Below are positions 22,906 through 34,216 of a stretch of DNA of 64,000 nt, one piece after another; the stretch's first letter is position 1, and each line of letters begins with the position of its first letter. The notes beneath the pieces were generated by a model. That model saw nothing but the letters and a program-made list of their open reading frames with translations. It searched no databases and had not been told where the DNA came from. Origin of the DNA: Ancistrus triradiatus (Eukaryota > Chordata > Actinopteri > Siluriformes > Loricariidae). The translations under genes were made by a program, and so were the position numbers. The stretch is from contig JAJAGP010001686.1 of NCBI GenBank assembly GCA_025084515.1, forward strand, positions 62,001-126,000, in the 5' to 3' direction.

Positions 22906-24000
22906 GAGGATGGCCAACATCAGCTGTCACTGCAATCTAGTGAAACTACCGCTTCAACAATTTTTAGAGCAGTTATTCTTTTAAACACTCAACATCCGTA
23001 CTTAATTTAAAAAAAAATACTTTTGCAAAACATTTACAAACATTATACAGTTTATTTTAATATACTTTTTATATTCATCACAGAAATAGAATTCACCATC
23101 CCAGGGACAAGAAACACCTGTAGTGCTTGATTAAAAAAAACATTGTAAAGTGTCTTGCATACAACTCTGCGAATACACATGCTTACTTGATGCTTCCATT
23201 GTTGCAGTATTCTCCAAAATGGTATATCTATCTCTCAGAGGTATCATATTTGCTCTGCACTGGCTCCTTCAAAATCATGAAGAGGACTGAGATCACCACA
23301 CGCCACAACAGGCAGAACCATCATGATCACATCATTTTTAGCTCATGCACCCATACGCCATTTACAGTGCATCAAGTATAAACTTAGGATTCTGACTAGT
23401 GCTTCATTAGGTGCCAGACTACAATGCCTAAATAAAAAAAGAAAAGTAAACAGATGAATAAAATAGATATACAAATAGATTCATAAAAGCTAAGCTAACA
23501 AGCCTATTTTGAAAATATAGAGAGTAAAAAGTACAGATTTTTCTTTTGAAATGTAGTAAAGAAAAGTAAAAAGTATTATGTTACAATATGAAATATGAAG
23601 TCTCAAAAAACCTTAAGTACAGTAAGGAAGTAGTTGTACTTCATTGCTTACCACCTCTGCCTTTTCACCAAACCACATATGAGAGTTCTACCCCATTGTC
23701 CCTTGATATTCCATGATTACTGAATTGTAAATAATTACTTTTCATAAAGCTACATTCAGACTGACACAAAGCTGCTGAAGTCTGAAGAGGCATAATTAAT
23801 ACACTTCACTTCAACAGGCTTATTATTTTCCCACAGCTGTCTGATCATCATGCACTGCTGGCAAGACAGAAATGCATGGGATGACAGAGCAATGAGTGCA
23901 AATGGTTTACAACTACAATATATGGTGTCTCTAAATGGCTATGGATGAGCTAGACAAATATGTTGCAGGTCTGCTATGGAAGACGTTCAGGTGGGTTTCG
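22906..24000. other. Stretch without recognised features
   Basis: Mostly AT-rich sequence with no supported ORF; no repeat family that I can name. Confidence 0.45.
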
Positions 24001-24840
24001 GGGGTCCAGACATCCCCACAGGAGCCTTGGACGCTCAAGACGCCACCACTGTGGACACTCAAGGATAACATTTACAGCATTTAGCAGATAACATAACAAG
24101 GAACCTCCATGGTGGCCCCTGACACACCTGTTGCCACTTTAACGGGCTCTGGACCTCCTGACATTGCTAAGGTGTACACCAATGCTCCAGTCAACGTGCC
24201 AGCTTAAGCTTCCAGTCAGTCCTGGCTCAAGTCGCAGCACCAGCCCAGGCCCAAGTCATTGCCTCAGACCAGGCTTAAATTGCAGCTCCTGCCCAGGCTT
24301 GACCTTCAGCATCTATCATCACACCAGTTCCAGTGTCAGTCATGGCGCCAGCTCCAGTGGCTGCTGCGCCACCAGCCTCATTGTCAAAACCCCAATGACT
24401 GCTGAGGCTTTTGACGCAGTGACACGAAGCCCCAAGGATTCAGAAGATGCCCAGCAAGGTCCCAGCACTCCTATAAATGTCCAGGCAGCTCTTGATGCTT
24501 GTGATGGTGCTTAGGTGGCCCCAGATGCTTGTGATGCAGCCATGGCAGCCTAGGATGCTCATAACACCCACGCCGCAGCCATGGACACTCATTATGCCAC
24601 AATTGTGTTCTCTGTCTCTCAACGTCACTACAGCAGCCCCTGACATTCCTGACACTGATCCAGCAGTCCCTGACACTCCTGATGCCGCCCAAGTCCTGTG
24701 GCTCCAGTGGCTCCAGTGTCTTTTCCACTGGTCCCAGCTCCAGAGGCTCCTGCGGTCCCAGCTATAACACTTGCGGCCCCCAAGGACCCTAAGGGCTCTG
24801 CTTGTCTGGAGAACATCTCATCATAGATGTCAGCTCATCA
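24001..24840 (+). repeat. Degenerate GC-richer tract encoding Ala/Pro/Val/Thr-rich remnants
   Basis: Imperfect repetition of GCCCCTGACACTCCTGATGC-like units and CAGCTCC/CCAGGCC blocks. Short + strand translations such as MVAPDTPVATLTGSGPPDIA and AVPDTPDAAQ suggest a broken protein with alanine/proline repeats. It is similar in style to the linker repeats of fish retroelement gag proteins, but I see no diagnostic motif such as a zinc knuckle. Composition differs clearly from the flanks. Origin unresolved. Confidence 0.4.
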
Positions 24841-24884
24841 TCTGTAGCTAAACCATAGCAAACCTGAGCTGCTTTACTTTCCTG

Positions 24885-26125
24885 GAGATGATTCAAGGAT
24901 TCAAGGTTTTTATTTGTCACATGAACATTTGTAGTTGATACAAAAAGGCAGAGAAATGTAAAGTGGCTACTCCAAGACTGTGCAGATAGATATATAAAGA
25001 AGAAAATTGTAAAAAATATATATATATAATAATAATAAAGTAAAGTAATTTAGATATATACACAATATAGGGCATTTAGAGTTAGGACATTACAGTATGA
25101 AATATATTAAGTTACTGTGCAATTTGCATTTCAGTGTCATACTGTGTCATTTGCAAAGTGTGCAATTGAGGTGAAGTGGCCAAGTGTCCGAGTAAACAGA
25201 TCTTTCAAATAAATGTATTCAGACATTAACTGTTTATTGGCCGAATGGGCTGGGGTAGAATCTCTTCCTGAACCTCTCCCTCCTGGCCTTGACGAAACGA
25301 AGTCGTTTACCAGAAGGTAACCACTGAAAGAGGTTGTGGTTAGGATGATGAATGTCCTTAATGATCCATTTTGTGGAAGACATGCACTGTCTGGTGTAGA
25401 TGTCTTGTATTCCAGGTAGTTTGGTCCTGGTGATGCACACCACACATCTTATCACTCTATGAAGAGCATTCTTTTCCTGTAAACTGCAATTTCCATACCA
25501 GGCAGTGATGCTTCCAGAAAGTACAGATCGTATTGCGGCAGTGAAAAAGGTTTTCTGCAGTTCTTTCGATACTTTGTATTTCCTCAGCTAACTAAGATGA
25601 TACAAGCTCTGCCGTGCTTTCTTCACTGTTATGGAGATGTGTGTGGACCAAGTTAGGTCCTCAGAGATATGGACTCCAAGGTACGTATAACTGTTCACAT
25701 TCTCCACCATGGTTCTGCTGATCTCAAAGGGTGTGTATTGGATACACTGTTTCTCCCTCCTGAAGTCCATTACCATCTCCTTAGTCTTGGAGACATTCAA
25801 CTCCAGGTTGTTAACACCACACCATGATGTTAGCGGTTCCACCTCATCCAAGTAGGCCCTCTCATCGTTGTTAGAGATCAGGCCCATCACCACTGTGTCA
25901 TCGGCAGTTGTCATTGGTCTTAGGTACAAGGATGATGATTGATATCTTGAGGCATCTAGGGACAACATAAGCCAGGGAGAGGTTGAAGACACCACCAATA
26001 GCTGTCTAGCACATGATTTTAACACCCTCCCAAGAGTACCATCTAGGCCGGCTGCCTTCCTACTGTTTACTCGTGTAAGAGCCTTATTCACGTCATGCTC
26101 TGAGATGGACAGTCCCTACTGATAA
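24885..26125 (-). mobile_element. Rex/CR1-like LINE fragment (reverse transcriptase)
   Basis: Minus strand: NSRKAAGLDGTLGRVLKSCA (RT start), then a jump to a TADDTVVMGLISNNDE block (YADD-type catalytic site with the first residue changed), WCGVNNLELNVSKTKEMVMDF, YTYLGVHISEDLTWSTHI, and the C-terminal IIKDIHHPNHNLFQWLPSGK and ARRERFRKRFYPSPFGQ at 25240-25400. About half of the RT palm is deleted at about 25915-26000. The 3' end near 24885 is a TTGTCACATGAACA-type tail. Confidence 0.8.
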
Positions 26126-26194
26126 AGTCGCATGCTACAGCTGCGCTAGTGCTAATTGCTGTGCTAGCAATGCTAATGGAATTGGCGCTTGCAC

Positions 26195-26750
26195 TACTGA
26201 ACTCAAAACGTGTCTACTGGCCAGGAATGATTGAGACTCTAAAAACATACACAGAAAATTGTACAGTACGAAGGACCACAGACAAAAGGCAACAGAAAAA
26301 AACACTGCACCGCATGACATTCCACTGAGGCCATTAGCAAAGATTGATGCAGACCTATTTACACTCAATGGCAGAAACTGTCTGATCACAGTTGATTACT
26401 TCTCAGATTTTTGGGACGTGGACCATCTTCCAGCCACTTTTATTCACAAGTTGAAAGCTCACATTGGTATCCCTGATGTTATAGATTTAGGTGATGGTCT
26501 GCAGCATTGCTCCAGGGAATTCAGATCATACACAGTAAAACAGGACTGTGGAAGTGTTATAAGAAGAACCAGGACTATGGGTGCAAAAGTGGGAGACAGC
26601 TGAGAACAGCATCTAGACGGGAACAGACAAAAAAAGATCAGAAATGTAATGTGAGCAGAGGAAGGGATAAAGAAATTAAAACAGAACTGATTTCACTGGA
26701 GAAAAAAAAAACACAAACACTAGCACAAAGACAGACCTCGAACTAAACTC
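26195..26750 (+). mobile_element. Ty3/Gypsy integrase fragment
   Basis: The + strand encodes VYWPGMIETLKTYTENC (end of the integrase zinc-binding domain), then KIDADLFTLNGRNCLITVDY with the catalytic aspartates D-LFTLNG and VDYFSDFWDV, and IPDVIDLGDG, where the expected second catalytic D-N-G has become GDG after a small deletion. The frame changes near 26330 and 26600. Neither LTR nor other pol domains flank it. Confidence 0.75.
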
Positions 26751-27519
26751 AAAATGCAGAATATTGTCAGATAAAGAAGGGGTAGGATAATCAAAAAAGC
26801 AGCACACCTGAAAGATTTATCGACTTAATTGTGCCTAAATATATACTGTTGACTACATGTTGTATGTATATTGCAAAAATGTTTTTTTATTCCTTTCTTT
26901 ATTTTGAAGAAAAAAGGGAAGATGTAACATAAGGAACAGTACACTGAACAGTGTTGTTGTAGCATAGACCAGACTGAGCGTGATGCACCACACTGAAATG
27001 AAGCTGAATTGAAGAAAGCAGCAATTAAATAGTTCAGAAATGCAGAGAAGTTGTTTCAGACTCTGATATTTGTTATTCTAGTCTAAATACAAAGATGGCA
27101 TAAAACAGGTAGTAACGAGTTACATTTACTCCATTATATTTACACAGGTCAGTATTTCATTATTATTTCATAGATTCCTTTTAATTTGGGATACTTTGTT
27201 TTTATTCTTACTTGAGTAAATTTAACCTCTTTACCGACTTTATTTAAAAAAAAAAAAAGAGCCTACCAAATAATCTAGCAAAGTAGACACATCTGGCCAG
27301 TAGACACATTCTACCCTGCAAAACCTGATTTCAATGCCATGATGTGATGAATGTATTCTCTACATAATTTCATGTCTCATACTGACTGGAATTATTGCTC
27401 GCTTCCCTCCAATATATCTTTGCATTTAAGACTAGAATAACAAATTATGGAGTTGGCAACTATTTCTTTTCATTTCTGAGCTATTTAATGACTGCTAACT
27501 TCAATTCAACTTCAATACA
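26751..27519. other. Stretch without recognised features
   Basis: AT-rich; an A-tract at 27245-27260 and no supported gene. Confidence 0.4.
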
Positions 27520-28655
27520 GCATGGTGCATCACACTCACTCTATTCTGTTAGAAGAGTTTACCTGGGAGACCTTGAAAAGAGCCACGGGTGAGGCCAGAC
27601 ACCCTCATAACTGCTCCGCTCAGACTGTGCTTTTTGTTAGTTATTTATTTTGTTTTTTTGTGTTCTCTGACCTCACCGACATTAGCATTGATAACTTACG
27701 ACTTCGGTACAGTTTTGGACATCAAAATCAAATCCACTCACCTTTTTCCGGAGGATTTACGCAATAGTTCCACCTGGCCGAAAGAGATCCTAAGGAACGC
27801 GGACCTCAACAATGGAGTCAAGCCTCCTAGGAGAAATCCTATGAAAAAGAAACATCAGGGAAAATGTGTCGGAGTCCATAACAGACTGTGAGAGGGAGCA
27901 TATCGGCCTCCACTGCCCAGTATCCTGCTTGCAAAGGTACAATCCTTGGACAACAAGTTGGACGACATCAGGGCTCAGATACGCTTCCAGAGGGACATAC
28001 GCGACTCCAACATTCTTTGTTTCATGTAGACATGGCTTTCACCTATGATTCCAAATATCGCCATCCAACCAGCTGAAACATTCTCCATGTTTTGAATGGA
28101 CAGAATGAAGGAATCAGGAAAAACAAAACATGCAGATGTGTGTTTCATGACGAACAATAAATGGTGTAACCCAAGGAATGTGTCTGTTCTGTCACGCTCC
28201 TGCTCAGGCGACATGGAACACCTGGCTATCCTCTGCCGACCTCACTACCTGCCTCGGGAGTTCTCTTCAGTTATCACCATTGCCATTTATAGTCCACCAC
28301 AGGTGGACACGGTCAATGCGCTAGCCTCACTGCATGATACTATCAGCAAACACTATGCCAAACATCCGGATGCAGCCCTTATTGTGGCTGGGTACTTTAG
28401 TAAGGCTAACCTCAAACGAGTTGTGCCAAATTTCTATCAGCACATAACTTGTCCAGCAAAGGTTAATAATACACTCTACCATTATTACAGCTCGTTCAAA
28501 AATGCATAAAAGCCATCCCTTTGGAAAAGCTGACCACGCCGCCATCTTTCTCATGCGTATATCTTTCTCAGGAGTATATACAAAGGCTTAAACAGGAAGT
28601 TCTGTTTAAAACAAGTCAGACGCTGGTCCACCCAATGATTACCAAAACCATATAT
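27520..28655 (+). mobile_element. Rex/CR1-like LINE, 5' part with endonuclease
   Basis: Upstream frame fragments (27540-27890) are followed by an endonuclease-like region at 28096-28509. Its motifs run CRPHYLPREFSSVITIAIY, SPPQVD, HPDAALIVAGYFSKANLK (the usual AGDFN is changed to AGYFS) and VPNFYQHITCPAK. The glycine-aspartate catalytic motif is thus mutated. The fragment ends where the Tc1-like element at 28659 begins. It may belong to the same family as the RT piece at 24885-26125 (inference). Confidence 0.75.
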
Positions 28656-28658
28656 ATA

Positions 28659-30167
28659 CAGTCGTATGAAAAAGTTTGGGCACCCCTGATCATTTTCATG
28701 ATTTTTCTTTATAAATCATTGGTTGTCCAGCTCAGCAATTTCAGGTAAATATATCATATAGCAGATGAACACAGTGATATTTGAGAAGTGAAATTAAGTT
28801 TATAGGTTTTACAGAAAGTGTGCAAAACAAAATTAGGCAGGTGCATAAATTTGGGCACCCTTGTCATTTGAATACCTTTAGCACTAATTATTGGAACACA
28901 AAATTTGTTTTGTAAGCTCATTGACCCTTGATCTACATACACAAGTGAATCCAACTATGAGAAAGTGTTAAGGTGGCCAATTGGAAGTTTTTCTCCTCTT
29001 TGCATCTTCTCTGAAGTGTGGCAACATGGGAGCCTCAAAACAACTCTCAAATGGCCTGAAAAACAAATGTTGTTCAACATCATGGTTCAGGGAAAGGGAA
29101 AAGCTCTGTCAGAGATTTCAGCTGTCAGTTTCCACTGTGAGGAACATAGTGAGGCAATTGGAAGACCACAGGCACAGTTCTAGCTAAGGAACTCCCGAAT
29201 GCAGACCAAGAAAAATCTCAGATAGGCAGAGTCAAGCCACAGACTACCTCCAAAGACCTACAACCTCATCTTGCTGCAGATGGTGTCACTGTTCATCGTT
29301 CAACTATACAGCGCACTTTGCACAAGGAGAGGCTGCATGGGAGAGTAATGCAGAAGAAGCCTTTTCTGCAGACACGCCACAACAGAGTCACTTGAGGTGT
29401 GCTACAGCACATTTGGACAATCCAGCTGCATTTTGGAATAAAAGTGCTGTGTACTGATGAAACTAAAATTAAGTTATTTGGAACATAACAAGGAGCGGAA
29501 AAAGAACACAGCATCCCAAGACAAACATTTGCTACCCACAGTAAAATTTGTGGCCAGTGCAGGTACTAGGAATCTTGTTTTAAAGTTGAGGGTCGCATGG
29601 ATTCCAGTTAATATCTCTCCAGATTCTTGAGAACAATGTTCAAGAATCAGTGACAAAGTTGCACCGAGGCCAACAGACCCCACAATCTACTAAGGCATTC
29701 ATGCAGAGGAACCAGTTTTTACCAACGTTCTGGAATGGCCATCTCAGTCCCCAGACATGAATATTACTGAAAATGTGGGCTGTCCATGCTCGGAAACCCA
29801 TCAAACCTGACTGAACTGGAGATATTTCTAAAGAAGAATGGTCCAAAGCACCTTCAAACCAGAAATCCAGACTGGAAGCTGTAGGAAGCGTTTAGCGGCT
29901 GTTATTTCTACAAAAGGAGGATCTACTAAATATTGATGTAATTTTTCTGTTGGGGTGCCCAAATTTATGCACTTGCCTAATTTTGTTTGAATAATTTAAC
30001 TGCACACTTTCTGTAAGTCCTATATAACTTCATTTCACTTCTCAATATCACTGTGTTCATCTGCTATATGATATATTTAAACTCAAGTTGCTGATCTGAA
30101 CAACCAATGATTTATAAACTAAAATCATGAAAATTATCAGGGGTGCCCAAACTTTTTCATACGACTG
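28659..30167 (+). mobile_element. Tc1-like transposon with ~200-bp inverted repeats
   Basis: Ends CAGTCGTATGAAAAAGTTTG and its complement, each next to TA. The inverted arms (28659-28860 and 29945-30167) also share GGTGCCCAAATTTATGCAC and the CACTGTGTTCATCTGCTATA block. The interior is a heavily mutated transposase: helix-turn-helix remnants near 29020-29180 (CQRFQLSVSTVRNIVRQLED) and a WSPDMN-type motif near 29750. No frame is intact. Confidence 0.9.
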
Positions 30168-30587
30168 TATAAACTATTATTAAGTTCAGGACTTTGACTT
30201 GGCTATTCCAAACATTAACTTTATTCTTCTTTAACTATTCTTTGGTAGAGCGACTTGTGTGCTTAGGGTCGTTGTCTTGCTGCATGACCCACCTTCTCTT
30301 GAGCTTCAGTTCATGGACAGCTGTCCTGACATTTTCCTTTAGAATTCTCTGATATAATTCAGAATTCAGTGTTCCATAAATGATGGCAAGTCACCCTGGC
30401 CCAGATGCAGCAAAACAGGCCCAAACCATGATACTACCACCACCATGTTTCACAGATGGGATAAGGTTCTTATGCTGATATGCAGTGTTTTCCTTTTTCC
30501 AAACATAACACTTTTCTTTAAATCCAAAAAGTTCTATTTTGGTCTCATCTGTCCAAAAAACATTCTTCCAATAGCCTTCTGGCTTGT

Positions 30588-31086
30588 CAAGTAATATTTA
30601 TTTATATAGCGCTTTTTACAATGGAGCATTGTCTCAAAGCAACTTTACAATTTTAGATTATCTCCTAATATTTACATCAAATCCCAAATTGAGCAAGCCT
30701 AGGGCGACAGTGGCAAGGAAAAACTCCCTAAGTGTTATGAGGAAGAAACCTTGGGAGGACCAAGACTCAAAAAGGGACCCAACCTCCTAGGCCAGCGTAG
30801 ATGATAAATCTAAAAATGAAACTAAAGTCATGGAGGGATAGTTCAAATAAAATGTAAAATATGCACATTGGCATTAAGTAGTCCGATACACGGAGTCACT
30901 CTAGGATCCTGAGTCTAAGCAGGAAAGTTGTTGGCGGCATTTCGTCCCCAGATAACCGGAGGAGGGTGAGGGTTACTGCCCTGTGGTGTGGCCCGGGTAA
31001 GGTGGGACTGGAGCTGGTGACGGAAGCAGCTTGAGTGAAGCTGAAGTGGATGAACATCATGTGTGGGGCAGCAACTGGTACCGGAA
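30588..31086 (-). mobile_element. 5'-truncated L2/CR1-like LINE tail inside Tc1 copy
   Basis: Matches the 3' UTR ends at 1195-1395 (inverted) and 43583-44090. Insertion point: the Tc1 sequence that reads on from GGCTTGTC (30579-30586) resumes at CATGTGATCTTTAGC (31090). The LINE therefore inserted into the transposon after the latter was in place. Confidence 0.8.
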
Positions 31087-31433
31087 CACAGTCCATGTGA
31101 TCTTTAGCAAACTGCAGATAAGCAGCAATGTTCTTTTTGGAGAGCAGTGGCTTTCTCCTTGCAACCCTGCCATGCACACCATTGTTGTTCAGTGTTCTTC
31201 TGATGGTGGACTCATGAACATTAACATTAGGCAATGTGAGAGAGGCCTTCAGTTGCTTAGAAGTTACCCTGGAGTCCTTTGTGACCTCGCTAACTATTAC
31301 TTTGCTCTTGGAGTGATCTTCGTTGGTTGACCTCTCCTGGGGAGGGTAACAATGGTCTTTAATTTCCTCCATTTGTGCACAATCTGTCTGACTGTGAATT
31401 GGTGGAGTCCAAACTCTTTAGAGATGGTTTTGT

Positions 31434-31893
31434 TGTTAGAGGTGCTACCTTCCAAAAGACGCTAGGGGGCAGCGTCGGCCCACCTTAGGATCTCTGGCTA
31501 TTTAAGAGCTTCTCCGAGTTTGGCACGCTTCTTGCGCCCCTCGGATCGTGCTTTGATCTTTGTATTGCGATCGTTTCTCACCGCGTGTGATTTAGACCGC
31601 ACCCGTCTCACACTCTTTATAGAGCTTCTGCACTTTTCTTTTATGTTGTTCAGGGAGAGCGGACAACTGTGTCCGTTTAGGGGCTCAGTTTCTGTAGCAT
31701 CAGGAGGCACAAGGTAACTTGTTAGGGAGTAGAACATAGTGTAGGGTAAGCTTTCGAGCGAACCATTGTTTCATTTCTTTATTTATATTTTGGTTCACCA
31801 ATTCCACCTGGAGCTAACTGCATTTGGGTCCTAAACAATTTATTCTTTTCTTTTCATGGTTCACCATTTTTTTTAATATGGCGTACTGTAACA
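31434..31893 (+). mobile_element. Solo LTR with TTTGT target duplication
   Basis: 460 bp, starts TGTTAGAGG and ends CTGTAACA, flanked by TTTGT at 31429-31433 and 31894-31898. Removing it rejoins the Tc1 transposase sequence as seen in the sister copy at about 56540-56560. A CTATTTAAGAGC promoter-like box is at 31498-31509. Its 3' terminus resembles those of the LTRs at 14235 and 36457. Confidence 0.88.
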
Positions 31894-32569
31894 TTTGTAA
31901 CCTTTTCTTACCTGATGAGCATCAACAACTCTTTTTCTGAGGTCCTCAGAAATCTCCTTTGTTCGTGCCATGATACCCTTCTACAAACAAGTTGTGAAAA
32001 GCAGTCTTTGATAGATCCCTGTTCTTTAAATAAAACAGGGTGCCCACTCACACCTGATTGTCATCCCATTGATTGAAAACAGCTGACTCTATTTTCACCT
32101 TCAAATGAACTGCTAATCCTAGAGATTCACATACTTTTGCCACTCACTAATATGTAATATTGGATAATTTTTCTCAATAAATAAATGATCAAGTATAATA
32201 TTTTTTGTATCATTTGTTTAACTAGGTTCTCTTTATCTTCTTTTAGGACTTGTGTGAAAATCTGATGATGTTTTAGGTCATATTTATGCAAAAATGTAGA
32301 AAATTCTAAAGGGTTCACAAAATTTCAAGCACCACGGATATAAACATGTCTTGGGTGGGCAAGATTTTTGCATTAGGTGGAACAATATTTGCTCTGGTAA
32401 AACTAATGGTATAAAAATATAATGGAGCAGCTTAAGGACATGAGAAGGTCATGAAATCTTCATGGATTTACAATTAATTTACACTTTCCATTGAAAGTAC
32501 AATGGAAAAGGGGCATCATTTACAAAGACATGTGTTGATATCATACATGAATAGTATTCTCCTTCTATT

Positions 32570-32780
32570 ACTGATCTTCTTTTGGCTGCTCCCTTTTAGG
32601 TGTTGCCAGAGCAGACGACTGCGTATTAGCTTTGACACAAATTTTTATGCCAGATGCCTTTCCTGGTGCGACTTTGGTGTAATCTGGGATAAAAGTAAAC
32701 CTAGTCTGGGTGGGGTTTTTTTTGTTTGTTTTGTAAATGCATCACTCCAACTGGGTGTACCCACTGAGGCACTACTACTA
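32570..32780. repeat. Interspersed fish-type repeat (unclassified)
   Basis: Contains the TGGCTGCTCCCTTTTAGGTG and ATGCCAGATGCCTTTCCTGG blocks that I recognise as a common dispersed fish repeat. It leads directly into a trinucleotide microsatellite. Class not assigned. Confidence 0.4.
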
Positions 32781-32831
32781 CTACTATTACTACTACTACT
32801 ACTACTACTAATAATAATAATAATAATAATA
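32769..32831. repeat. (ACT)n-(AAT)n microsatellite
   Basis: About 12 ACT units followed by about 8 AAT units. Confidence 0.95.
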
Positions 32832-33096
32832 TTTAACACATCTACACAGGATACCTCCTTATAATTATCCTTACATGGTCAACACAATTTTTATTATCCC
32901 TGTGTCCTTGTCAGGGGTCCCAGTGATTACTGGTTAGGCATAAGTGTGCCCTGGGAGCTGTTGGATTATCAGTGGATGATCCCACGACTGCCATCATTCC
33001 CTCATACAGCCGATTGTTCCTGCATGTTTGTTTATTTGGTTTATTTAACGGTGCTATCTGCATCAGTTGCTATTTCAGCAACATACACATGACTAG

Positions 33097-33100
<4 letters not shown>

Positions 33101-33158
<58 letters not shown>

Positions 33159-33183
33159 ATATATATATATATATATATACAAT
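33101..33183. repeat. (TA)n microsatellite
   Basis: Long TA tract with two ACAATA interruptions. Confidence 0.95.
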
Positions 33184-33204
33184 ATATAATCAATGCCAAT
33201 TTAG

Positions 33205-33395
33205 TGTAATCTATGAACCTAACACACATGTCTTTGAGGAAATCGGAGTACCCAGAGTAAACCCATGTGGACACAGAGAGGACATGCTGACTCCACACAG
33301 AAAGGACCCAGGCTGCTCCCCACTGGGACTGAACCCAGGATCGTCTTGCTGTGAGGTAGCAGTGCTACCCACCAAGCCACCGTGCTGCCCTTGTA
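33205..33395 (-). repeat. tRNA-derived SINE-like repeat
   Basis: On the minus strand it reads GGCAGCACGGTGGCTTGGTG (A-box-like head) and TCCTGGGTTCAGTCCCAGTG (B-box-like), then CTGTGTGGAGTCAGCATGTC, CTCTGTGTCCACATGGGTTT and an end near 33225. Related to 22750-22905. Confidence 0.6.
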
Positions 33396-33678
33396 TGTGC
33401 ATGTAACAAATTGTGTCAACTCAAATACTGATTGCCTCAAGTACAATTATACTAAGAATGTCCAGCTCTTATAATACAGTAATTAAAGAGATCATTTCAA
33501 ATTTTGTAAGATGGAGCCACCTTCTTTAGCAAATCAAAACTGAAACAACACGGAAACGCGGTCCAGCGTTATTAGCTGAGGTCCAGTTATGAGTTATGGC
33601 TTGTGATACAGTTGCTATGCAGCAATTGAATTTCAATATGGCTGACTGGACATATTTGGGTGTTAAGTATAGACAAAT

Positions 33679-33851
33679 ACACAAAGTAAGTAAAAATAAA
33701 CAAACAAACAAACAAAAACATAGTGCAAAAATGGGTCTGAAAAATATCAATTGCTCAAGCAAAAGAATGCGGTTTTATTATTATTTTTTTTTACAGACCC
33801 CTTTTTGCACTATGTTTTTTGTTTGTTTGTTTCTCTTTACTTACTTTGTGT
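33679..33851. repeat. Fold-back inverted repeat
   Basis: Left arm 33679-33746 and right arm 33783-33851 are near-perfect reverse complements (ACACAAAGTAAGTAAA, AAACAAACAAACAAA, CATAGTGCAAAAA..GGGTCTG) around a loop of about 36 bases. It lies about 330 bp upstream of the rem2 start codon, just before the CpG-rich stretch. Confidence 0.85.
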
Positions 33852-33864
33852 AATGCAAACCTTG

Positions 33865-34180
33865 TGGCATCATACTGTAGGCAGCACGGACGCCTGAAAG
33901 AGGCGGGTCGGTTCGGTAAGAACCTCCCTCCTGCTTAGCCTACAGAGCCGTACAGGTGTAGGCTGAGTCGAAGCAGTGTGCACACGCACAACCAGCTAAC
34001 ACGATAGTTTCGATTGTCACGACTGTATCTGTTTCTCTTCGGTTTTACCCTGATGTTTAAAGTCATGCGGTAGCGTGAACAAAAATTCCTTTGCGGTGGG
34101 ATATCGGCGGTAGTAGCGTTTCGATGCCCGTTGGCATGTCATGTCGCGGACGATACTCGCGCTCGTGAAGGAGTGTCTTT
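33865..34180 (+). promoter_or_regulatory. rem2: CpG-rich promoter / 5' UTR of rem2
   Basis: After tens of kb of AT-rich DNA this stretch is rich in CG dinucleotides (for example GAAAGAGGCGGGTCGGTTCGG-type sequence from 33897 and CGCGGACGATACTCGCGCTCG at 34144). It ends at the predicted start codon, which is followed by a GT donor at 34217. I infer a CpG-island promoter and 5' UTR; the transcription start is not visible. A short upstream ORF lies at 34136-34168. Confidence 0.6.
34136..34168 (+). other. Upstream ORF in the rem2 5' UTR
   Basis: Ten codons and a stop, ATG at 34136, TGA at 34166-34168, ending 12 bases before the first in-frame rem2 ATG. It could dampen translation if it lies in the transcript. 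Confidence 0.35.
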
Positions 34181-34216
34181 ATGCGAACAAATGAAGGGAA
34201 GACGATGTCGGAGCAA
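34181..34216 (+). CDS. rem2: rem2 exon 1 (start codon)
   Basis: ATG at 34181, with a second in-frame ATG at 34205 (MSEQ). The donor CAA|GTAAGG follows at 34217. It ends in phase 0, which exactly fits exon 2 beginning at 38170. The first in-frame ATG is chosen; translation could start at 34205. Prediction rests on position, CpG content, donor and phase, because this short N-terminus has no conserved motif. Confidence 0.6.

Larger units (their letters stand above)
30170..32330 (-). mobile_element. Tc1-like transposon, truncated, with two nested insertions
   Basis: Same family as 54735-56986. The right inverted repeat is present (about 32110-32330, ending at CACCAC) and the left one is missing at the junction with the neighbouring Tc1-like copy. 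The minus-strand transposase retains SEVTKDSRVTSKQLKASLTL, STIRRTLNNNGVHGRVARRK and LSKKNIAAYLQFAKDHMD. It is split by an antisense LINE tail (30588-31086) and by a solo LTR (31434-31893). Confidence 0.85.

Noticed and set aside
29293..31372. Cysteine-rich and other minus-strand frames as small secreted proteins
   Set aside because: They are shadows of Tc1-like elements and a LINE tail; no signal peptide or splice support.
32769..32864. ORF with a long leucine/isoleucine run (membrane protein?)
   Set aside because: It is translation of the (ACT)n-(AAT)n microsatellite.
33041..33298. ORFs with IYIYIYIY runs
   Set aside because: Translation of a (TA)n microsatellite.
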